From positions 27,975-91,974 of the forward strand of contig CALVDG010000008.1 of NCBI GenBank assembly GCA_944326255.1: a stretch of DNA of 64,000 bases, given 5' to 3'. Within the stretch, counting starts at the first letter, position 1; the number at the start of each line of letters is the position of its first letter. Positions 16,248-24,530 of this stretch are shown here, one piece after another. The position numbers and the translations under genes are program-made. The notes beneath the pieces were generated by a model that saw only the letters and a list, made by a program, of their open reading frames with translations, did no database searches and had not been told where the DNA came from. This stretch comes from an uncultured Bacteroidales bacterium. Its GTDB lineage: Bacteria > Bacteroidota > Bacteroidia > Bacteroidales > UBA932.

Positions 16248-18428
16248 TTAATAAATGTATTCCACAGGTGTCTTGACGCACCTTATCGTGCGGGTCTTGG
16301 TATTGTTGTGGGCCACGTATTTCAGCCAGTTCTGACCGGGACGGTCCGAAGAGGCGTAGCCTTCAAGCCCCCAGCTGCGGCCCGCCGCCCCGTGAGTGGC
16401 CAGCAGGATGTTCATACGGGCCACATTGCCTGCAGTAGTGTTCCACTGATGTCCGGGACCATACAGCACCCATGTGCCTCCGTCACTGCTGAACTCATAG
16501 AAGGCCACTGTTCCATAGTCGTGTCCGAGAAATTCCGCCTGCCTTTCCGCGATGGTGACAGTTATCTGCTTGCCGACCCGGTTGGTGAAAGTACGGGTGC
16601 CGGTGCCGCCCAAGTTGTAGTCGTCGCTGGCGGCCAGGAAGGCAAAGTCCTCATAGGACGGTATCCGATAGCCGTCAGGGGCCATGACCGCAGGATCCAG
16701 CAGACCGAAATCCCCTCCCGAGGATTTCATGCCCTCGTAATAGTAGAGACTTCCGTCGTGACTGAGCCGGAGTCCGTCCGGATTGCCGGCCTGATACTGG
16801 TCCCCCATAAGCCCGAGCAGACTGTCGCCAGGCAGGGCAAGCAGCATGTCCATAAGTGCATCTGCTGCCACGGGTATCTCCGCGCAGGTTATCTGGTCCT
16901 CGAAGCTGCGGGCATTGCCCCGGAGATTGAAGAGCGTCCACCATGTATCGCCGATCCTGGCCACCGGCAGCCCCCAGTTGAGCCGCCTCACAGGATAAGC
17001 CTCCCGCGCACCGCCTTCCTCATCCGAGATGACCAGCAGGCCCTCCTGCATACGGCCGTCCGCCGTCGGATCATTGGGACGCCATCCGCCCAATATCCGG
17101 TATATACGGACACCATCCCATTCCCGCATGAGATCTGCTCTCATCCAGGCATCCTCTTCTCCCTCAAACTCCACGCTCACCGTCTTACCGGCAGGCACCG
17201 TCACCGTGCCCAGCTTCCCGTCCACATACCGGCCGAAATCACAGATTCCGTCACCGTCCAAGGCCAGCATACCGCCGAGTCTTACAGGACTGGCCTCGAA
17301 TACAACCACTATACGGCCTGTCTGCACGCCGTCCTGACGGACATTGACATAGACCCTCTCAGTCACGCTGCCCGGCATACGGAAGTCTCCGGTCACACGG
17401 AGTCCGCCATCGGCATATTCCACTGCCCCTTCCGTAGTAGTGCCCTCGACAGACACCTCCGAACCCGGAGCGGCGGACAGAGCCAGAAAAGACACACTTC
17501 CGGTATACGCCACGAAGACACTGTCCCCTCTGTCATTGACCCTCACGCCGCCGTCGAATACGGAATTGCACGTATCCACCACCGCTGCCGGAACATGCTC
17601 CGAACCCGAAGACGGTCCCTGAGCCCAACTCTCGCTGAGCACCGTTGCAGAAAGCCCCGCCCCGTTGCCGGTCACGCTGACAGTATAGGTATTGTTCCGC
17701 TCCAGCACCTGAGGCAGACTCACCCTCAGCCGGTGCAGCCCGCCGTCCAGCCTGGCTGTCACCCCCACCACCGCTCCCTGACCGGACTGCTCGGGTACAT
17801 AGGCCGCCACATCACTGCCGCCGCGCAGAGGAGCATCGGCGTAATCCCGGACAATCCTCATCTGCGCGGCTGTCTTCGGCACGGCGATATCCGCCTGAGG
17901 CATCACATACCCCTCCCCATACAGTCCGTTTATCTCCACGGACAGCACCTCCACCCCGGCCTCCAAGACAGCCACGTCTATCCGGGCCACACTCCGGCGC
18001 ATACTCACCGGAAGCATCCGGGGAGTGTCTTCATTGAGGAGCACCACACCTGTCATCAGCAGACCGCGCCCGGTCATTTCCTCAACTGTCGCCGTAAGAG
18101 CCAGGAATTCATCCTCGCGCACTGCTTCGGGAAGCAGGGCTGTCATAGCCTCCAAGGCCGAGGAATTGGCCAGCAGGTACAGTCTGCCCGGTATCTTTTC
18201 CAATGACACACCGTAAGCATCCTGCCCCTGAAGCGGCTCCGCCTCCACGACTTCCCGGAGCAGTCCGTCCTCAAACCTGAAAGCGGTCACGTCGTGTACT
18301 TCCGTTGCCGGCACATCCATCCTGACTGCCAGGGTTTCAGGCCGCCCTGTCCGCACAGCCTCGTCCACCGGAGAGCATCCGTGGAGCAATATGGCCGCCG
18401 TTACTGTTGCACTGATATACTTTCTCAT
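16248..18428 (-). CDS. Fimbrillin-like surface lipoprotein, paralogue of the next gene
   Basis: The 726-residue protein starts at MRKYISATVTAAILLHGC; an upstream in-frame ATG lies inside the preceding gene. The Cys is followed by SPVDEA, a possible surface-export signal. It shares with the 13950-16208 product the segments SMRRSVARIDV, DFGRYVDGKLGTVTVP, GGWRPNDPTADGR, RSFEDQI and GYRIPSYEDFAFLA, and the terminal VEYIY. The two are therefore diverged duplicates. It begins only two bases after the stop of the metalloprotease-like gene, so the two are co-transcribed. Its role in a surface fibre or adhesin complex is inferred. Confidence 0.82.
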   Translation of the reverse strand: MRKYISATVTAAILLHGCSPVDEAVRTGRPETLAVRMDVPATEVHDVTAFRFEDGLLREVVEAEPLQGQDAYGVSLEKIPGRLYLLANSSALEAMTALLPEAVREDEFLALTATVEEMTGRGLLMTGVVLLNEDTPRMLPVSMRRSVARIDVAVLEAGVEVLSVEINGLYGEGYVMPQADIAVPKTAAQMRIVRDYADAPLRGGSDVAAYVPEQSGQGAVVGVTARLDGGLHRLRVSLPQVLERNNTYTVSVTGNGAGLSATVLSESWAQGPSSGSEHVPAAVVDTCNSVFDGGVRVNDRGDSVFVAYTGSVSFLALSAAPGSEVSVEGTTTEGAVEYADGGLRVTGDFRMPGSVTERVYVNVRQDGVQTGRIVVVFEASPVRLGGMLALDGDGICDFGRYVDGKLGTVTVPAGKTVSVEFEGEEDAWMRADLMREWDGVRIYRILGGWRPNDPTADGRMQEGLLVISDEEGGAREAYPVRRLNWGLPVARIGDTWWTLFNLRGNARSFEDQITCAEIPVAADALMDMLLALPGDSLLGLMGDQYQAGNPDGLRLSHDGSLYYYEGMKSSGGDFGLLDPAVMAPDGYRIPSYEDFAFLAASDDYNLGGTGTRTFTNRVGKQITVTIAERQAEFLGHDYGTVAFYEFSSDGGTWVLYGPGHQWNTTAGNVARMNILLATHGAAGRSWGLEGYASSDRPGQNWLKYVAHNNTKTRTIRCVKTPVEYIY

Positions 18429-18430
18429 CG

Positions 18431-20290
18431 CTATTGATATATGCTCGGATTTGCCTTGCTGTTGAGCCAATGTGGAGACTCAACCGGCATCTCCGAAAGG
18501 TGATTGATATAAAAATTGTTCATAAGTTCCTGAGCCCACGGCCCGTAGGTAAAGGAACTGCTGTGACTGTAACCCATCACATGCCCGAGCTCGTGAAACA
18601 TGACCTCACAGGCATAAGCGGAGGTGTAATGTTCCAGCCAGCCGGCCTGCCATGCCCCGAAGGTACTGCCGCCTCCGAGTCCTACTACTCCATTGCCGGG
18701 ATAGACCAGCCCGACATTGATGGTGCGCTGCTGCCTCATCTGGGCCAGCACAGTCTCCACCGGCACCTTGTCGTCCACACCGCCGTTGCCATAGAGCCGG
18801 TCCTGATTGGCCCGGAGTATCTCCTCATGCTCCGGCATGTCTATCATATAGGTAAAATTGAGGAAGAAAGCCACGGCCTCCCGGCAATGCACCGGTCTTA
18901 TGCCCATCCAGTTACCCTGAGGCTTGCCGTCCGCCTGGGTCGGGTCGCCGCCGAAGAGGTCGAAGCGTATGTTCCAGCCGTGCTCGATCCTGCTCAGCTT
19001 GTCCCAGTACGGATCGCCGGATACTATCCTGAAATCCGCATCGGACAGCTGGGCCGCCGTCAACTGAGGCAGCTCCACTATCCTGCCCGATTCGGTGCGG
19101 TATACACCGGGGGCGGACAGGGCCGGAATCTCTCCGTAGAAATCCGCAAAGGCCGGGATGCTGTCAAAATAAGCCAGGTCCACATACTCGTTCCCGACAG
19201 ACGGTATACGGGCGCGTATCAGCACAGCTTCCAACGGTTTCGGCGAATAGAAGCGTACACTCAGCAGTTCATCGCCGGTCACCGAGACCTGAAGCGGCCT
19301 GGCCGTGTTGAAGTTGCGCAGGGTCTTGTCCGTATAGATACTGTACGGCTCGTCATCCTGAAGGATAAGGCCGTGTCCGCCCGCCGCATACGCCTTGTCG
19401 GTGATGAACATCGTTCCGCTGCCGTCATCCGGGTGTTCAGGGTCCACCGACACGGATGTTATATGGTTGGTCCTGACGGCCTCCACTGTAAAGCCGTATT
19501 CTCTTCGGACAGTCTCCCCGACATATGTGCGCGAGACCGTCTCCACCTGTCCTGCAGAGCCTCCACCTTCCACTGTGGGCACCATGAAATAGCTCCGGCC
19601 GGCCATCAGGTCCAGCGTCACCGCCCGGCCGGCCGTAGTTCCTGCAAAAGTTCCGTCCACAGTCAGGCCGGTATAGAACGCGGGAGACTCCAGAACCGCC
19701 ACAGCAGAAAGCAATGCCCATTCAGTATACTGATTGCGGAAATTGAGAGTCATGTCCAACCGGCCGATTATCCTTTCCTGCGTGATGGTCTCCGGCAAGT
19801 CGGACACCATCACCACTCCGTCAGGGCTGTTCTGAGGCCAGACAGAAAAGGCCGTAGAGGAATAGAAATACTCCGACCCGACGACCCCGCCCTCCGGGAA
19901 ACTTATCCACACATCGGATACACTGCCGGCATGAGCGAAACTCACCCCGTCCCCGTCCGCGTCTCCTCTAACCCCGGCGATCATAAGACGGTAGTCCCCG
20001 GGCCGGATTCCCTCTATATATACAGAGGCATCGCGTTTCTCATAGTACGCCTTGATATTGCCGACCACAGTACCGGCATCATCCGCCACCAAGAGTTCCA
20101 CCCTGTCGTAGTCAGCCGTCGCGGCCGCCTTGGTGCGGGTAGTGCCGTCTCCGAACTCATAATACCGCAGGCCCACAGCGAGCCTGTCTCCGCACGGCTC
20201 TTCCGACGGACGGGGCCGTTCTTCCACAGAACACGACATCAGCAGTGTCACAAGAGCCGGAATAATTAGTATATTCGCATAACTTTTCAT
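18431..20290 (-). CDS. Surface lipoprotein with metzincin-like zinc protease motif
   Basis: The 619-residue protein starts at MKSYANILIIPALVTLLMSC; the frame continues 15 codons upstream, but these overlap the promoter. The lipobox Cys is followed by SVEE, a surface-export pattern. The first half is fimbrillin-like (DUF4906/FimB-type beta domains). Near residue 566 it carries HELGHVMGYSH, a full HExxHxxGxxH metzincin signature with three zinc ligands and the catalytic Glu. It also shares the FGGDPTQADGK segment with its two neighbours' GGWRPNDPTADGR. It is the first gene of the operon; it may process surface fibres or act on host glycoproteins. Confidence 0.82.
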   Translation of the reverse strand: MKSYANILIIPALVTLLMSCSVEERPRPSEEPCGDRLAVGLRYYEFGDGTTRTKAAATADYDRVELLVADDAGTVVGNIKAYYEKRDASVYIEGIRPGDYRLMIAGVRGDADGDGVSFAHAGSVSDVWISFPEGGVVGSEYFYSSTAFSVWPQNSPDGVVMVSDLPETITQERIIGRLDMTLNFRNQYTEWALLSAVAVLESPAFYTGLTVDGTFAGTTAGRAVTLDLMAGRSYFMVPTVEGGGSAGQVETVSRTYVGETVRREYGFTVEAVRTNHITSVSVDPEHPDDGSGTMFITDKAYAAGGHGLILQDDEPYSIYTDKTLRNFNTARPLQVSVTGDELLSVRFYSPKPLEAVLIRARIPSVGNEYVDLAYFDSIPAFADFYGEIPALSAPGVYRTESGRIVELPQLTAAQLSDADFRIVSGDPYWDKLSRIEHGWNIRFDLFGGDPTQADGKPQGNWMGIRPVHCREAVAFFLNFTYMIDMPEHEEILRANQDRLYGNGGVDDKVPVETVLAQMRQQRTINVGLVYPGNGVVGLGGGSTFGAWQAGWLEHYTSAYACEVMFHELGHVMGYSHSSSFTYGPWAQELMNNFYINHLSEMPVESPHWLNSKANPSIYQ

Positions 20291-20298
20291 AACGGGTG

Positions 20299-20306
20299 CA
20301 AAAATA
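20299..20306 (-). promoter_or_regulatory. -7 promoter box of the lipoprotein operon
   Basis: The minus strand reads TATTTTTG (exact TAnnTTTG). Only eight bases separate it from the ATG at 20290, so the message should have almost no leader. Confidence 0.6.
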
Positions 20307-20328
20307 TTCCGGCCCGCAGCCATTTTCC

Positions 20329-20342
20329 GTAACATATGTTAC
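20329..20342. promoter_or_regulatory. Palindromic Crp/Fnr-type operator
   Basis: GTAACATATGTTAC is a perfect 14-bp palindrome of the same form as Crp/Fnr/PrfA family sites (TTAACA-N2-TGTTAA type). Its centre is about 33 bases upstream of the centre of the lipoprotein operon's -7 box, close to -41 from the expected start of transcription, the classical class II activator position. The Crp/Fnr gene lies 30 bases away on the other strand. Confidence 0.65.
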
Positions 20343-20371
20343 ACCCGCCGTGAAGCTGACTGAAACTTGAC

Positions 20372-20986
20372 ATGGATTGCGACATTTACAGCCTCCCACT
20401 CTTTTCCGGAGGAGATAAAGAACTAATAAACAACATCCTGCAGGAGAATCCCGCAAGACACAGACTTTATGCCAAAGGAGACATCATCGCCCTTCAGGGC
20501 TATGTCTGCAAGCAGCTTTACCTGCTGTGCAGCGGCAGTGCATACGCCAGGATGGTCAGCGAGGAAGGCAAGGAATTCACTCTGGACACCCTGAGCGCAC
20601 CGGAAGTGCTTGCATCGGCATTCCTGTTCAGCACCGAGGGCATTTTCCCCGTCACCATCATCGCGGCCTCGGACTGCAGCATCCGGCTCATAAGCCGGGA
20701 AGCCATGCTGCGCATCCTGAAAGCCGACCAGAGAGTGATGCAGAACTACCTGAGAGTCATTTCCGACCACAGTATGTTCTTGAGCAACCGGCTGGTGGAA
20801 TTTGCCCTGCAGACCCTCTCTTCCCGCATCGTAAGCTATATTGAGAGCAACGGGCCCATCACCAACCTGCAGGAGACCGCCTTCATCCTCGGCGTAGCCC
20901 GTCCGTCCCTCTCCAGAGCCGTCTCCCAGCTCGTCGCACAGGGCACCCTCGTCAAGACCGCCCAGGGCTACGCCCTCTCCGCCTGA
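20372..20986 (+). CDS. Crp/Fnr-family transcriptional regulator
   Basis: The 204-residue protein has an N-terminal cyclic-nucleotide-binding-like beta barrel (YAKGDIIALQGYVCKQLYLL, then GSAYARMVSEEGKEFTLDTL) and a C-terminal winged HTH with the recognition region LQETAFILGVARPSLSRAVS. The cysteines do not form an Fnr-type iron-sulfur set, so the ligand is unknown. It is divergent from the surface lipoprotein operon, and a matching palindrome stands between them. It is probably the direct activator of that operon and perhaps of itself. Confidence 0.92.
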   Translation: MDCDIYSLPLFSGGDKELINNILQENPARHRLYAKGDIIALQGYVCKQLYLLCSGSAYARMVSEEGKEFTLDTLSAPEVLASAFLFSTEGIFPVTIIAASDCSIRLISREAMLRILKADQRVMQNYLRVISDHSMFLSNRLVEFALQTLSSRIVSYIESNGPITNLQETAFILGVARPSLSRAVSQLVAQGTLVKTAQGYALSA

Positions 20987-21084
20987 CCGCAAGACAAAGC
21001 GTTCCACAAAGCCGGACACTATAAATAAAACAAAAAAACATACTGCAATGACAGGAGACAAGTATGGTATCTCAAAAAAATCCG

Positions 21085-21092
21085 TAATTTTG
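21085..21092 (+). promoter_or_regulatory. -7 promoter box of the RyR/TIR/STAND operon
   Basis: TAATTTTG matches TAnnTTTG, 29 bases before the ATG at 21122. No good -33 element is evident. Confidence 0.55.
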
Positions 21093-21121
21093 CGCACATA
21101 CTGTTTATTACCCTGAACTAT

Positions 21122-23254
21122 ATGAAAATAATCATTGACATAATCGGAGTCATCGGCATACTTTACTGGCTGCTGACCTTATTTGTATTGATCAGAAGGC
21201 CCATTCTGAGAGACCGCTGCATCATCAACGGATTCACCAAATACGTACTTCTGCTGGTAGTCCTGACCCCTTTCGCCATGGAGTTTATCGTCTCCAACTG
21301 CTGCGGCATGGTATCTCCAAGAGAACTGGTTTACACCCCGGACCTGTATAAAGCTCCGGACAATCAGCTTTCCGATACCATCAGAGCCAGACAGGAGGAT
21401 CCATCCTGGCTATGGGGCATTTATTATCTGATGATCGATCCCGGCAACCAGCATATGACGACATCGCAACCAGGCAGGGCCGTGGGTGTAATCATGGCTA
21501 TCCTGGGCGTTTTCCTGCTGAACGGCCTGCTTGTATCCACTTTGATGAGTTGGTTTGACCGCAGAAAGGAGAGATGGCTGAAAGGCGAGATCCGATACCG
21601 GAATCTGAAAGGCCATACCGTCATAATAGGAAGCGGCCCAACCGTATCGGGAATAGTCAGGCAGATAACAGACAGAAAGGGATATGTACTGATCATGACT
21701 TCCTGCGACGTCGAGACTTTCAGAAGGGAACTGTTCTCTGTTCTCCCTGAGTCCGAGCATAAGAAAATAATACTGTATTACGGAGACAGCAGCTCTGAAA
21801 AAGATATCCGCAGCCTCCGCATAGATGCTTCTGTGGAAGTCTACGTGATAGGAGAGATTTCAGATCAGGATGATACAGGTGCCTGCGCAGACATATCCAA
21901 CATGAGATGCCTCCAATTAATCGCCTCATGCTGTTCCGGGATGGAAGGACGCATCACATGCCGCGCCATGTTTGAATCTCAGACTACGCACTCTGTTTTT
22001 CAGTTTTCAGACATAAGTGACACTCTTAAGGCGCACATTGACTTCAAGCCGTTCAACTTCTATGAGCAATGGGCCCGCAACGTACTGGTCAACTGGCCAG
22101 GCAAACTGTCATCACGCAGGTACCTGCCTCTGGAAGGAGAGAACGGCATATCGGCTGACAGTCGAGACCAGGTCATACTGTTTATCGCCGGCATGACCCG
22201 CATGGGCCTTGCGATGGCCGTGGAAGCCGCTCATCTGGCTCATTATCCCAACTTTGCAACAAAAGGGATAAAAACCCGGATCTCATTCATAGACATAAAC
22301 GCCGAACAGGAGGCCCGGTCTTTCATTTCCAGATTCAACGGACTGTTCCGCAATTCATCATGGCGCATCACAGATGCCGGATCATACGACAGCGGCCAAT
22401 GGCACATTCCGGAAGGTGCCGGCTGGCTTGGCGATGATGTCACGGATGTGGAATGGGAATTCATCAAAGGCGACATTGACGACCCGGCCATACGCAACCT
22501 GCTCTCAGCGTCAGCCGGCCGCACCGAGACAAGGATGACAGTGGCTGTATGTTCCGACAATCCGGACAAAGCCGCTGCATCAACATTATATCTTCCGGAC
22601 GAAGTGCTCCATAAAGCCGTCCAGATACTGGTTTACCAGAGAAAAGGCGCATCGGTAATAGACAGCATCTCCAAAGACTGCGCGGGCAACACTGTCTACC
22701 GAAGCGTTCATCCGTTCGGAATGGCTGCTGAATGTTATGACAAAGCTGTCATTCAGGCCTCGGAAGACATAGCACTGAGACTTTCCCAAGCATATGCGGA
22801 AACATGTACGGCACTTGGCCACAACCGTTCCAGCACCGGCCACGACAACACATCCGGCAAACAGTACAAAGGGAAATCCGCTGCCGCAAAATGGTGGTCC
22901 AATATATACAACGCAGATACAGTATGGTCAAAACTGCGTTCAATAAATTATAAGGGTGGAAAAATATCCGACAATGACGACATACTTGCCAGAACCGAGC
23001 ACAGCAGATGGAATATGGAACAGCTGCTGATGAGATTCCGTCCACTGACTCTGGAGGAGCAGAAGGAACTGCTGAACGGCAATCTGGACAAGGAGGCTCT
23101 GAAAGGAGAACGGATGGCTCATTCCAACATATGCTCATGGGAAAGGTTGAAAGAAATCGATCCGGATGCCATACTATATGACAAAGCCATGATAGAGGCT
23201 CTGCCGGAAGTATATGAATACACATTGACTGCACATGGGAAGGATAGCAAATAA
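21122..23254 (+). CDS. Membrane protein with Rossmann (TrkA-N/RCK-like) region and C-terminal RyR domain
   Basis: The 710-residue protein has three hydrophobic segments (about residues 6-26, 43-62 and 118-142). These are followed by a cytoplasmic Rossmann unit (LKGHTVIIGSGPTVSGIVRQ) and a second Rossmann-like unit (VILFIAGMTRMGLAMAVEAA), the arrangement of RCK/TrkA-N regulated channels. Residues ~600-700 form a RyR domain: ILARTEHSRWNMEQLLMRFR, then MAHSNICSWERL and ILYDKAMIE. Prokaryotic RyR domains have been proposed to bind NAD-derived nucleotides in conflict systems. It overlaps the TIR gene by 20 bases. I infer a ligand-gated membrane effector. The composition is AT-richer than the flanks. 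Confidence 0.85.
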   Translation: MKIIIDIIGVIGILYWLLTLFVLIRRPILRDRCIINGFTKYVLLLVVLTPFAMEFIVSNCCGMVSPRELVYTPDLYKAPDNQLSDTIRARQEDPSWLWGIYYLMIDPGNQHMTTSQPGRAVGVIMAILGVFLLNGLLVSTLMSWFDRRKERWLKGEIRYRNLKGHTVIIGSGPTVSGIVRQITDRKGYVLIMTSCDVETFRRELFSVLPESEHKKIILYYGDSSSEKDIRSLRIDASVEVYVIGEISDQDDTGACADISNMRCLQLIASCCSGMEGRITCRAMFESQTTHSVFQFSDISDTLKAHIDFKPFNFYEQWARNVLVNWPGKLSSRRYLPLEGENGISADSRDQVILFIAGMTRMGLAMAVEAAHLAHYPNFATKGIKTRISFIDINAEQEARSFISRFNGLFRNSSWRITDAGSYDSGQWHIPEGAGWLGDDVTDVEWEFIKGDIDDPAIRNLLSASAGRTETRMTVAVCSDNPDKAAASTLYLPDEVLHKAVQILVYQRKGASVIDSISKDCAGNTVYRSVHPFGMAAECYDKAVIQASEDIALRLSQAYAETCTALGHNRSSTGHDNTSGKQYKGKSAAAKWWSNIYNADTVWSKLRSINYKGGKISDNDDILARTEHSRWNMEQLLMRFRPLTLEEQKELLNGNLDKEALKGERMAHSNICSWERLKEIDPDAILYDKAMIEALPEVYEYTLTAHGKDSK

Positions 23255-24530
23255 CCATCAGGACACCCGGGATCTGGCGCTTACGGATCTATGCTGTGAC
23301 ATATATCAGGGGGATTATGTTCTTGTAATCGGAGGCGACGTGATACTAAAGCCCGAATACGCCGGTGGCAACTCCCAGAACTACATCATTCAGGACTATA
23401 TCAACAACGAGTGTCTTAACAGCAACAGAAAGTATCTGGAGCGGAGCTCCCAGGAGCATAAAATAAGAATAAGGGACATTCTCAGAAACGAGTGGAGATA
23501 CGACAGGGAGGAACTTTCAGAAGACCTCATCTCCCTGTTGTCCACAAAATGCTTCCGAATTGTAATCACTACTGCGTTTGACGGTTATCTGGAGACTTTA
23601 ATGCGCAGCATATATGGAGATTCACTCCGGGTAATGAATATTTACGACACAAAGGACATCAAGTCCTTCTGTCATACCTCAGAATACAATGCAATACCTC
23701 CGACCCTATATTATGCTTTCGGAAAAGCCGACTCAGGCTACGACTATGTGCTTTCAGAAAACGATGCGATAAAAGCCATATCCAGATGGCTGGGCAACTA
23801 TGCTCCCACGGATATGATAGATTATCTCAAAGGAAAGAAGATACTGGCCATAGGCTGCAAGTTCGACGACTGGTATTTCCGGTTCTTCTGGTACTGCCTG
23901 AGACAGGACTTCGAGCATCTTTCAGGAGATGTCGCAATATCTCTCCAGACAGACAAGTCCGAGTCAGACCGGCATCTCGCTGAATATCTCGCCAAAATCA
24001 ATGTCGGAGACAAGGGTAACTCCCAACGGTTCATACATGAGCTCAGCCTCCAGCTTCACGATCCGGAGAACAATGTATACAGCAAATACCGCAACAGACT
24101 TATGACCGGCGGTGTTTTCATCTCATATGCCTCGGAGGACTTTCCCATTGTCTGTCAGATTTATTCCATACTGAACCGTTCCGGCATTAGAGTATGGTTT
24201 GATGACAAGGAGCTCAACGGAGGAGACCGATATGACATACGGATATCCAACGCCATCAGTGAATGCCGTATCTTCATACCTGTCCTCAGTGCTCAGACCA
24301 AGTATGACATCGACAACAAAAGACAGCGTTACTACAAAGATGTAGAGTGGAAAGCAATAGAAGACAATAAGACATGTGCGATACTGCCTCTTACCTTAAG
24401 CGGTTTCGACATCAGGTATGACAGAGACTTTGTCCCTGAGATATTCCTTGAAGAGACCTCAGTAAACTGGACAAAAGACGGAGGAGAAGGTATACTGAAC
24501 GCCATAAACAGATTAATGAGGCAGTCATGA
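23235..24530 (+). CDS. SIR2-like/TIR domain fusion protein
   Basis: The 431-residue protein has an N-terminal SIR2-like fold (VLVIGGDVIL; IVITTAFDGYLETLM near residues 108-122; ILAIGCKFDDWYFRFF) and a C-terminal TIR domain from about residue 290 (GGVFISYASEDFPIVCQIYS; GIRVWFDDKELNGGDRYD). The TIR keeps the expected catalytic Glu (KDVEWKAI, Glu371), so NAD hydrolysis or cyclisation is plausible. In the SIR2 part the usual TTNxD is TTAFD and the usual LHG is YAFG, so its own NADase activity is probably lost. It overlaps both neighbours, consistent with one operon. It is the likely signal-producing enzyme of the system. Confidence 0.86.
   Translation: MGRIANNHQDTRDLALTDLCCDIYQGDYVLVIGGDVILKPEYAGGNSQNYIIQDYINNECLNSNRKYLERSSQEHKIRIRDILRNEWRYDREELSEDLISLLSTKCFRIVITTAFDGYLETLMRSIYGDSLRVMNIYDTKDIKSFCHTSEYNAIPPTLYYAFGKADSGYDYVLSENDAIKAISRWLGNYAPTDMIDYLKGKKILAIGCKFDDWYFRFFWYCLRQDFEHLSGDVAISLQTDKSESDRHLAEYLAKINVGDKGNSQRFIHELSLQLHDPENNVYSKYRNRLMTGGVFISYASEDFPIVCQIYSILNRSGIRVWFDDKELNGGDRYDIRISNAISECRIFIPVLSAQTKYDIDNKRQRYYKDVEWKAIEDNKTCAILPLTLSGFDIRYDRDFVPEIFLEETSVNWTKDGGEGILNAINRLMRQS

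Noticed and set aside
18434..20269. Plus-strand 611-codon open frame opposite the metzincin-like lipoprotein
   Set aside because: The same reason: it mirrors a gene with signal peptide and zinc motif, starts at no promoter and has no recognisable domain.
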